DNA of 64,000 nt, from the NCBI RefSeq assembly GCF_003550175.1, contig NZ_QXDF01000001.1:62001-126000 (forward strand). Reading direction: 5' to 3'. The position numbers and the translations under genes were made by a program. Origin of the DNA: Dichotomicrobium thermohalophilum (lineage in GTDB: Bacteria; Pseudomonadota; Alphaproteobacteria; Rhizobiales; Rhodomicrobiaceae). Numbering within the stretch: the stretch's first letter is position 1; each line of letters begins with the position of its first letter. The notes below the pieces were generated by a model that did not search any database, was not told the DNA's origin, and worked only from the letters and a program-made list of their open reading frames with translations. Of this stretch, positions 1 through 6,884 are shown piece after piece.

Positions 1-297
1 TATTCGCTCGGCGCATCGCGCCGGCAGATCCTTCAGCACGTGATCCTCAAGGGGGCGATGCCCGAAATCCTCACTGGCCTGCGCATCGGTATCGGGTTCG
101 GCTGGACGACGCTGGTCGCCGCCGAGCTGGTGGCGACGCAGGAAGGTCTCGGCGCGATGATCATGACAGCGTCCGAGTTCCTCGTGACCGACATCGTCGT
201 CATGGGAATCATCGTGATCGGCATCATCGCCTACCTGTTCGACCTGTTCATGCGTTGGGTGGAGCGCAAGCTCGTGCCATGGAAGGGCAAGGTGTAG
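1..297 (+). CDS. ABC transporter permease, TauC/SsuC-like (3' end only)
   Basis: This is the C-terminal part of an inner-membrane permease; the reading frame is already open at base 1. The residues around GASRRQIL..VILKGAMPEILTGLR match the cytoplasmic coupling loop that contacts the ATPase in the TauC/SsuC/ThiX family, and two hydrophobic segments follow. The family imports taurine, sulfonates, nitrate or thiamine precursors. The substrate cannot be read from this fragment. The downstream aminotransferase, on the other strand, is related to enzymes acting on omega-amino acids, which weakly fits a taurine-like substrate. A stem-loop follows the stop codon. Confidence 0.85.
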   Translation, partial: YSLGASRRQILQHVILKGAMPEILTGLRIGIGFGWTTLVAAELVATQEGLGAMIMTASEFLVTDIVVMGIIVIGIIAYLFDLFMRWVERKLVPWKGKV

Positions 298-306
298 GAC
301 GGAAAC

Positions 307-330
307 GAGGCCGCCGGATGCGGCGGCCTC
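307..330. terminator. Stem-loop after the permease
   Basis: A perfect 9-bp stem (GAGGCCGCC / GGCGGCCTC) encloses a 6-nt loop ten bases after the permease stop. There is no long T-run, so it may be a weak intrinsic terminator or only a 3' end stabiliser. The gap to the next gene (convergent) holds nothing else recognisable. Confidence 0.5.
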
Positions 331-499
331 ACCTTGACGACGTTGATTTCCGGACTGCCACGTCATGCCCGCGCCTGATGCGGGCCTTCATCTCATCGCC
401 AGGTCAGTTGCCTGGATCGCCCGGTCTCACGCCCTGCAATCACGTCCACTGAACAACGGATAGGGTCGCGGCGCGTGGGCCACGACCCAGCATCTTTCA

Positions 500-1837
500 C
501 TACGCGAACTCGTCGAGCGTCCGGCGCAGCTTGTCCACGACCTCGTCGATATGCGCGCGTTCGGCGATGAACTGCGGCGCGACGATCCCGACATCGCCGG
601 TGAACTTCACATGGCAGCCATTCCAGAACAGCGCCTTCTGCATCGCCTGCCCGCGCCGTCCCGGCACGCCGTCGTGATGCACCTCGATGCCTGACATCAT
701 CCCGATCGTACGGATATCCATAACCAGGGGATGGTCGCGCAGGCTCATCATAGCCTCGGCGAAATACGGCGCCATCTCCGCTGCGCGGTCGAACAGCCCA
801 TCGTTCTGATAGATGTCGAGCGCAGCCAGCCCCGCCGCGCAAGCGGCCGGGTGGGCGGAGTAGGTGTAACCGTGGAAGAACTCGATCGCATTATCCGGGC
901 TGGCCTCGGTCACCGTCTCGTAGATCTCGTCGCGGACGGCGACGGCGCCCATCGGGATCGAGCCGTTGGTCAGCGCCTTGGCCATCGTGGTGATGTCCGG
1001 CGTGACACCGAAACGCTGACTGGCAAAAGGCGTGCCCAGACGGCCGAAGCCGGTAATGACCTCGTCGAACACCAGCAGGATGCCGTGCTCGTCGCAAATC
1101 TCGCGCAGCCGCTCCAGATAGCCGACCGGCGGTACCAACGTGCCCGTTGACCCCGCCACCGGCTCGACGAACACCGCCGCGATGGTCGAGCCGCCATAGG
1201 TTTCGCAGTGGCGCTGAAGGTCGTTGGCGAGTTCGACCCCGTCCTTCTGGGGCTGGCCGTCGCAGAACAGTTCGTTGCCCGTGAAGGTATGGCGCAGCAT
1301 GACGACATTCGGCATGGTCACGGGAAAGCTCTCCCGGTTCTTCACCATTCCGGAAAGGCTCACGCCGCCCATGTTCACGCCATGATAGGCCCGTTCGCGG
1401 CTAACGAAGCGCAGCCGCTGTGACTGACCGCGCGCGCGGTGATAGGCCATGACCATCTTGAGCGCGGTGTCGACGGCCTCGGACCCGGAGTTGACGAAAA
1501 ACACATGGTTCAGCGGATCCGGCAGGAGACTCGCGACGCGCCGGGCCAGTTCGAACGACGCGGGGTGGCCGACCTGGAACGATGGCGAATAGGAATTGGT
1601 CGTGAGTTGCTTGTAAACCGCATCCGCGATCTCCCGGCGCGCGTGCCCAGCAGGCGAGCAGAACAGGCCGGATGAGCCGTCGATCACGCGCCCTCCACGG
1701 TGATCGATGTAATAAACACCCTCCGCGGACACGACCAGCCGGGGCTTCTCCTTGAAGTCCCGGTTGCCGGTGAAGGGCATCCAGTGCTCTTCGAGAGAGT
1801 TCACGCGCTCTGGCGCGCTCGCAGCGAGGATTTCCAT
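500..1837 (-). CDS. Class III (omega-amino acid:pyruvate) aminotransferase
   Basis: A 445-residue PLP enzyme of fold type I, aminotransferase class III. The sequence resembles omega-amino acid--pyruvate aminotransferases throughout (EHWMPFTGNRDF near the N-terminus, HGYTYSAHP near residue 325). The PLP contacts are visible: NSGSEA for the phosphate (about 116-121), D258 in VFDEVITGFGR for the pyridine nitrogen, and K287 in MAKALTNG as the Schiff-base lysine. Such enzymes move the amino group of beta-alanine, taurine or similar omega-amines to pyruvate or glyoxylate in the cytoplasm. It lies 206 bp downstream of malyl-CoA lyase on the same strand, so it may be co-transcribed and use glyoxylate; that is inference. 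Taurine-pyruvate aminotransferase is an alternative substrate assignment. Confidence 0.85.
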   Translation of the reverse strand: MEILAASAPERVNSLEEHWMPFTGNRDFKEKPRLVVSAEGVYYIDHRGGRVIDGSSGLFCSPAGHARREIADAVYKQLTTNSYSPSFQVGHPASFELARRVASLLPDPLNHVFFVNSGSEAVDTALKMVMAYHRARGQSQRLRFVSRERAYHGVNMGGVSLSGMVKNRESFPVTMPNVVMLRHTFTGNELFCDGQPQKDGVELANDLQRHCETYGGSTIAAVFVEPVAGSTGTLVPPVGYLERLREICDEHGILLVFDEVITGFGRLGTPFASQRFGVTPDITTMAKALTNGSIPMGAVAVRDEIYETVTEASPDNAIEFFHGYTYSAHPAACAAGLAALDIYQNDGLFDRAAEMAPYFAEAMMSLRDHPLVMDIRTIGMMSGIEVHHDGVPGRRGQAMQKALFWNGCHVKFTGDVGIVAPQFIAERAHIDEVVDKLRRTLDEFA

Positions 1838-2043
1838 GATTCTATGACTCCGGGCTTTTTGTTAACGGATGTTACCGCAGGTCACGCCGCGATCCAACCG
1901 CGCTTCGGGAGCCGGTCAGCAGCTATGCGCGGAGGTGGCGGTACGCAGCAGGGCCCGCTCTCCCGTCATGCGCAATGAAAGCATATTCATTGAGGGGCGC
2001 GCATCCCATAAATGATCAGCCCGGAGAAAAAGCCGCAGTGCTA

Positions 2044-3024
2044 TTACCCGCCGCGGCTCTCGATCGCGCGCGCTTTCTCGACCAGCACCTCGGCCTGCCG
2101 GATCGAAGCGTAGTCGATCAGACGCCCGTCCAGCGACACCGCGCCCTTGCCCTGCGCCTCGGCCTCGCGCATCGCTGCGAGGATGCGCTGGGCGCGCTCC
2201 ACCTCTTCCTCGCCCGGGCTCATCACCTGGTTTGCGAGCTCGATCTGCGACGGGTGGATCGCCCACTTGCCCTCGCAGCCCAGCACCGCCGCGCGCTTGG
2301 CCGCCGCGAGATAGCCGTCGGGGTCGGAGAAATCGCCGAATGGCCCGTCAATCGGCCGCAAGCCGTTGGCCCGCGCCGCCACAACCATCCGCGCAATCGC
2401 GTAATGCCACATGTCGCCCCAGTGACGCTCACGCTCGCCGCCGTCCGCATCGGTAAGCACAGCGTAATCCGGATTCGCCCCGCCAATATTCGTCGTCCGC
2501 GCCCGCGTGGACGCCGCGTAGTCCGCCACGCCGAAATGCAGCGACTCGTTGCGTTTACTGGCGGCGGCGATCTCCGAAACGTTCTGCATCCCGAGCGCGG
2601 TCTCGATAATGTGCTCGAAGCCGATGCGCTTGGAAAAGCCCTTCGCCTGCTCGATCTGCGTGACCATCATGTCGACCGCGTAGACATCCGCGGCCGTGCC
2701 CACCTTCGGGATCATTATGAGGTCGAGCTTGTCGCCCGCCTGCTCCACCACGTCGACGACATCGCGGTACATGTAATGCGTGTCCAGGCCGTTGATGCGC
2801 ACGGACATGGTCTTGCCGCGCCAGTCGATATCGTTCAGCGCCTCGATGATGTTCTTGCGCGCCTGCTCCTTGTCCTGCGGCGCGACCGCGTCTTCCAGAT
2901 CCAGAAAGATGACATCGGCGGCCGAAATGGCAGCCTTCTCGAACAATTGCGGCTGACTGCCCGGCACCGCCAGTTCGCTCCGGTTCAGGCGCGCGGGCGC
3001 CTGCTCAATCGACGTGAAGCTCAT
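2044..3024 (-). CDS. mcl: L-malyl-CoA / beta-methylmalyl-CoA lyase
   Basis: A 326-residue HpcH/HpaI (CitE-like) lyase that splits (S)-malyl-CoA into glyoxylate and acetyl-CoA in the serine cycle, and in many alphaproteobacteria also handles beta-methylmalyl-CoA of the ethylmalonyl-CoA pathway. Family features seen: SVRINGLDTHYMYRD, DLIMIPKVG, the Mg2+-binding FLDLEDAV region, IDGPFGDFSD and GKWAIHPSQI. The start at MSFTSIE is chosen because GAGGGAG sits six bases upstream; the frame stays open for 22 more codons, but the family begins here. It follows the LuxR-type gene by 98 bp on the same strand and is divergent from mtkAB-ppc, the other genes of the same cycle. Confidence 0.92.
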   Translation of the reverse strand: MSFTSIEQAPARLNRSELAVPGSQPQLFEKAAISAADVIFLDLEDAVAPQDKEQARKNIIEALNDIDWRGKTMSVRINGLDTHYMYRDVVDVVEQAGDKLDLIMIPKVGTAADVYAVDMMVTQIEQAKGFSKRIGFEHIIETALGMQNVSEIAAASKRNESLHFGVADYAASTRARTTNIGGANPDYAVLTDADGGERERHWGDMWHYAIARMVVAARANGLRPIDGPFGDFSDPDGYLAAAKRAAVLGCEGKWAIHPSQIELANQVMSPGEEEVERAQRILAAMREAEAQGKGAVSLDGRLIDYASIRQAEVLVEKARAIESRGG

Positions 3025-3122
3025 GCGCATCTCCCTCGCGGACGGCGTTTCCTCCTGGGAAAGGGGACGGGCCGTGCGAGATTCTGTCAAGCGAAAGTTG
3101 TTCGGAAGTATTCGGAAGGCGC

Positions 3123-3797
3123 TCAGGCGCTGTCCTTCGCCGGCGGCGGGGCCTCGCCGGAGGCATAATAGAGCGCGACGGCCTGGGTGCGGCTGCGCAC
3201 GGACAGCTTCTCGAAGACATTGCGCAGGTGGAATTTGACGGTGTTGAGCGAGATATCGAGTTCGCGGGCCAGCTCCTTGTTGCTCAGGCCCTGGGCGAGC
3301 AGTTCGACCAGCCGGCGCTCCCGGCTTGTCAGCGTGTCCAGCGGGTTGCGGCCCAGTTCGCGCACATCGAGGAACGGGAAGACCATCCGCCCCTGCGTGA
3401 CCTCGTGGACCACGTCCAGCAGCCGCTCCGGCGGCTCGTCACGTGAGCAGAAGCCGGCCGCGCCGGCGGCCATCGCCTGGCGGGCAACGCTGGTGCCGTG
3501 CTGCACCCCATAGACGACAATGCGCGGCGCGGTTTCGTGCGAGCGCAGGATCTCCAGCAGCTTCGCCCCGCCCATCTGCGGCAGCGTCCAGTCGATGACG
3601 CCAACGCTCACATGCGTTTGCAGCACCAGCTCTACGAAGGCTTCCGCCGAGCGCGCGGTGGCAACGAGGCTGAAGCGCGGATCATTCTCGAAATACTCCG
3701 AGAGCGCGCCCAGCATCAGCGAGTTGGGGTCGGCGAGGATCACGTCAGCAGCTTGGCTGGCTGCGTTCTGATCCGCTGGGATCATGGGCATACCCAC
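3123..3797 (-). CDS. NarL/FixJ-type response regulator with atypical receiver
   Basis: A 224-residue two-domain regulator: receiver (about 17-135) and a C-terminal LuxR-type helix-turn-helix (about 150-215, TSRERRLVELLAQGLSNKEL and TVKFHLRNVFEKL). The phospho-acceptor Asp is present (D69 in VGVIDW), but the usual acidic pair is D23-P24 instead of D-D, and the conserved receiver Lys is replaced by R119 (SRDEPP). Phosphorylation may therefore be weak or absent. The start is a GTG, with in-frame ATGs 2 and 4 codons later. Its position between mcl and mtkAB suggests it controls the serine-cycle genes, comparable in role to the LuxR-type regulators of methylotrophs; no cognate kinase is in the window. 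Confidence 0.8.
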   Translation of the reverse strand: MGMPMIPADQNAASQAADVILADPNSLMLGALSEYFENDPRFSLVATARSAEAFVELVLQTHVSVGVIDWTLPQMGGAKLLEILRSHETAPRIVVYGVQHGTSVARQAMAAGAAGFCSRDEPPERLLDVVHEVTQGRMVFPFLDVRELGRNPLDTLTSRERRLVELLAQGLSNKELARELDISLNTVKFHLRNVFEKLSVRSRTQAVALYYASGEAPPPAKDSA

Positions 3798-4071
3798 CCG
3801 AAAGAGCGGTCCTGACGATCAACAAACAGCGTAAGCCGTCTTGAAGAGTGTGTCAAAACCCACCCTTTCGGCTCTTCCAAAGAGGGTGATTTGGGTGTGG
3901 GGCGAATGTCTTTTGTCCTCTAGCATGTGAATGGGGTGACACAGTTGGGGTTACCCACCGGGAGGAAACCAGCACAAGGATCGAGCCTCGGGCACGGCAG
4001 CTGAATGCGGCTCCGACACCTGCCCGGACTCGAACGGTGTGCCACAACAAACGGCAAAAGGGCGCATCGCC
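3798..4071. promoter_or_regulatory. Divergent control region of regulator/mcl and mtkAB-ppc
   Basis: This 274-bp gap separates the two divergent serine-cycle transcription units and must hold both promoters. Related segments CCCACCCGAAAGAGC (starting near 3792) and CCCACCCTTTCGGCTCTT (starting near 3860) repeat with partial inversion and could be regulator sites. No clear sigma-70 boxes could be assigned. Confidence 0.4.
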
Positions 4072-5271
4072 GTGGACATTCACGAATATCAGACGAAGGA
4101 AATCCTCGCCCGCTTTGGCGTGCCATCCCCGAAGGGCGGGCTGGCCTACAGCCCGGAGCAGGCGGCCTACCACGCCCACGAGATCGGCGGGAACAAGTGG
4201 GTGGTGAAGGCGCAAATCCACTCGGGCGGACGCGGCAAGGCCGGCGGCGTAAAGATCTGCGACAGCGAAAGCGCGGTCTTCGACGCGGCGAACGAGATGT
4301 TCGGTCAGCGGTTGGTGACCGAGCAGACCGGGCCGGCCGGCAAGGTCGTCTATCGCGTCTATGTCGAGGAGGCAGTAGACATTCAGCGCGAGACGTATCT
4401 GGCGCTCGTGCTCGATCGGGCCTCCGAGCGGATCATGGTCGTCGCCTCCCGCGAAGGCGGCATGGAGATCGAGGAGATCGCCGCTAACCAGCCTGAATCC
4501 ATCATCCGAACCACCATCGACCCGGCAATCGGCTTGCTCGACTTTCAGGCCCGCGAGATAGCCTTCGCGCTGAAATTCGCGCCGTCGCAAATCCAGGATG
4601 CGGTGCGCATCCTGCGCGGCTGCTATCAGGCGTTCCGCGATATGGACGCGACCATGGTGGAGATCAATCCGCTGGGCGAGCTTGCCGATGGCAGCATCGT
4701 CGCGCTGGACGCCAAGCTGGCGTTTGACGACAACGCGCTCTATCGCCGCCCGGAGATTTCCGAGCTGCGCGACAAGACGCAGGAAGACACCCGCGAGATG
4801 CAGGCCGCCGACCGGGGCCTGAGCTATGTCGGGCTGGACGGCAATATCGGCTGCATCGTCAACGGCGCGGGCCTGGCGATGGCCACCATGGACATGATCC
4901 AGCTCGCCGGCGGCCAACCCGCCAACTTCCTCGATATCGGCGGTGGCGCGTCGCCCGACCGGGTCGCCAAGGCGTTCCGCCTCGTGCGCTCTGACCAGAA
5001 TGTCGAGGCCGTACTGGTCAATATCTTCGCGGGCATCAACCGCTGCGACTGGGTGGCCGAGGGCGTCGTTCAGGCGCTTGAGGCGGCGCCAATCAACATC
5101 CCGGTGGTGGTTCGCCTCGCCGGTACCAACGTCAAGGAAGGCCGCCAAATCCTCGCGCGCAGCGGGCTGCCGATCATCCGCGCCGCGACGCTGTCCGAGG
5201 CCGCCGACCGGGTGGTCACCGCCTGGAAGAACCACAAGACGCAGTCCGGCAACGCGGAGGCGGCAGTATGA
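4072..5271 (+). CDS. mtkA: Malate--CoA ligase beta subunit
   Basis: A 399-residue ATP-grasp subunit of the succinyl-CoA synthetase superfamily. It activates malate to malyl-CoA with ATP and CoA together with MtkB. The ATP-grasp signature [15 protein letters not shown] is at 45-59, Mg2+/ATP residues at MVEINP (195-200) and [10 protein letters not shown] (213-222), and the CoA/phosphohistidine-contacting [13 protein letters not shown] in the C-terminal half. The GTG start at 4072 is preferred because the family begins M-D-I-H-E-Y and AAAAGGG lies just upstream; another in-frame GTG is at 4039. Sequence alone does not fully separate it from SucC; the neighbours ppc and mcl decide for malate. It overlaps mtkB by ATGA. 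Confidence 0.9.
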   Translation: MDIHEYQTKEILARFGVPSPKGGLAYSPEQAAYHAHEIGGNKWVVKAQIHSGGRGKAGGVKICDSESAVFDAANEMFGQRLVTEQTGPAGKVVYRVYVEEAVDIQRETYLALVLDRASERIMVVASREGGMEIEEIAANQPESIIRTTIDPAIGLLDFQAREIAFALKFAPSQIQDAVRILRGCYQAFRDMDATMVEINPLGELADGSIVALDAKLAFDDNALYRRPEISELRDKTQEDTREMQAADRGLSYVGLDGNIGCIVNGAGLAMATMDMIQLAGGQPANFLDIGGGASPDRVAKAFRLVRSDQNVEAVLVNIFAGINRCDWVAEGVVQALEAAPINIPVVVRLAGTNVKEGRQILARSGLPIIRAATLSEAADRVVTAWKNHKTQSGNAEAAV

Positions 5272-6158
5272 GCATCCTGATCGACCGCGACACCCGCGTG
5301 CTGGTGCAGGGCATCACGGGGCGCATCGCCGGCTTCCACACCGAGGAGATGATCGCCTACGGCACGAATGTCGTCGGCGGCGTCGTGCCGGGCAAAGGCG
5401 GCACGGTGGCCCACGGTGTGCCCGTCTTCGACACCGCGAAGGAAGCCGTCGCGGCGACCGGCGCCACCGCAAGCATCGTCATCGTCCCGCCGCCCTTCGC
5501 CGCGGACAGCATCCAGGAAGCCGCCGATGCCAGCATCTCGCTATGCGTGGCGATCACCGACGGCATCGCCGCGCAGGACATGATGCAGGTCAAGCGGTTC
5601 ATGCGCCGCTATCGCCAGGACCGGAAGATGCGCCTGATCGGGCCGAACTGCGCCGGCGTCATCAGCCCCGGCAAGGCGCTCTTGGGCATCATGCCGGGTC
5701 ATATCTATCAGCCGGGGAATGTCGGCATCGTCGGACGCTCGGGCACGCTCGGCTACGAGGCCGCTTCGCAGATGAAGGAGTTGGGCATCGGCGTGTCGAC
5801 CAGCGTCGGCATCGGCGGCGACCCGATCAACGGCAGCTCGTTCCGCGACATCCTGCAGCTCTTCGAGGAAGACCCGGATACCCACGCCGTGATGATGATC
5901 GGCGAGATCGGCGGGCCGCAGGAGGCCGACGCGGCGCGCTTCATCCGCGATCACATGACCAAGCCGGTCGTCGCCTACGTGGCGGGCCTCAGCGCGCCCA
6001 AGGGCAAGCGCATGGGCCATGCCGGCGCGATCATTTCCGCGTTCGGCGAGAGCGCCAGCGAGAAGGTCGAGATCCTGCGCGAAGTGGGCGTGACCATCGT
6101 CGAACACCCGTCCGACATTGGTGCAACGGTCGCCGATGTCCTTGCCGAAGTCGCCTAG
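5268..6158 (+). CDS. mtkB: Malate--CoA ligase alpha subunit
   Basis: A 296-residue CoA-binding subunit (SucD family) and partner of MtkA. The N-terminal Rossmann domain begins with VLVQGITGR (12-19). The ligase domain carries [15 protein letters not shown] (151-165), [12 protein letters not shown] (181-192) and the active-site phosphohistidine H251 in RMGHAGAI. Length and motif order are normal for the family. It starts inside the mtkA stop codon (ATGA), so translation is likely coupled. In the serine cycle the complex feeds malyl-CoA to the lyase encoded on the other strand. Confidence 0.9.
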   Translation: MSILIDRDTRVLVQGITGRIAGFHTEEMIAYGTNVVGGVVPGKGGTVAHGVPVFDTAKEAVAATGATASIVIVPPPFAADSIQEAADASISLCVAITDGIAAQDMMQVKRFMRRYRQDRKMRLIGPNCAGVISPGKALLGIMPGHIYQPGNVGIVGRSGTLGYEAASQMKELGIGVSTSVGIGGDPINGSSFRDILQLFEEDPDTHAVMMIGEIGGPQEADAARFIRDHMTKPVVAYVAGLSAPKGKRMGHAGAIISAFGESASEKVEILREVGVTIVEHPSDIGATVADVLAEVA

Positions 6159-6168
6159 GAGAGACGCA

Positions 6169-6804
6169 ATGGCTTTAATCAGACACCAGATCGGGCCGGA
6201 CGCAGCCAGTACCGGTCTAACGCCGCGCCAGCCTGCGACCATATTTGCCGATGCCGCGGCACTGACGGCCTATGAGGAGGAGACGGCGACGCCCGACACG
6301 GATGCGGACCGTATTGTCGGGGCGATTCTACAGCTTGCGCCGCGCCTTCATGCCGCCCGCGCGGAGTCGGGCGCGGCTGACCTGCCCGCCTCGGAGCGCA
6401 GCCTGCGCGGCCTTCGCCTTGGCATCGTGGGCGCTTCGACGACCCACTGCGCGCTTGCCGAGCGGCTCCGCACGGCGTTCGGCATGGCGATCAGCTGCAC
6501 CGCGGACGGCACCGCCGGGCACGGCTATCACCTCGTCGAGGATACCGAGACGCTGTTGTCCATCGCCGATGTCGTCGTGGCAGTCGAGGCGACGGGAGCC
6601 GATTTTTGGCTCGACAGCAAGGCTTTGAACGCCATGCGGCCCCACGGCACGATTATCGTCAATCCGGCGGCTGTGGCGGTCGACCAGATGGCTCTTGCCT
6701 ACGCGCTGTGGTTCGAGACCATCGCCGCCGCCGGCGTCCTCCGGTCGGTGGTGCCACGTCTCTTGCCAGAAGTCGAAAACGCTCACAACGTGATGCTGGT
6801 TTAG
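6169..6804 (+). CDS. Degenerate D-2-hydroxyacid dehydrogenase-like protein
   Basis: A 211-residue protein that starts 10 bp after mtkB behind AGGAGAG. From about residue 80 it looks like the NAD-binding domain of D-isomer 2-hydroxyacid dehydrogenases: LRGLRLGIVGAS, then IADVVVAV, then MRPHGTIIVNPAAVAVDQMAL. The glycine-rich loop is altered (GIVGASTTH rather than GxGxxG), and the catalytic Arg, Glu and His of hydroxypyruvate/glycerate dehydrogenase are not visible. The first 80 residues are not recognisable. It sits where other serine-cycle operons carry hydroxypyruvate reductase or folate enzymes, so it may be a reduced relative with a regulatory or binding role. Catalytic activity is doubtful. 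Confidence 0.7.
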   Translation: MALIRHQIGPDAASTGLTPRQPATIFADAAALTAYEEETATPDTDADRIVGAILQLAPRLHAARAESGAADLPASERSLRGLRLGIVGASTTHCALAERLRTAFGMAISCTADGTAGHGYHLVEDTETLLSIADVVVAVEATGADFWLDSKALNAMRPHGTIIVNPAAVAVDQMALAYALWFETIAAAGVLRSVVPRLLPEVENAHNVMLV

Positions 6805-6884
6805 CCGCAGCGCAGCATTGCGGCTCTGGACAGTTCGCGCGATGGCCTGGCCGCCGTCGCGTTCTTACGTTGACGGAGGTGCGC

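Noticed and set aside
1975-3168. A 397-codon open frame on the plus strand opposite malyl-CoA lyase
   Set aside because: Composition is Arg/His/Ala-rich without any domain, and it mirrors the real minus-strand gene; a shadow of high GC codon bias.
4039-4071. Upstream GTG start for mtkA
   Set aside because: It would add eleven residues not seen in the family, and the better ribosome-binding site precedes the GTG at 4072.
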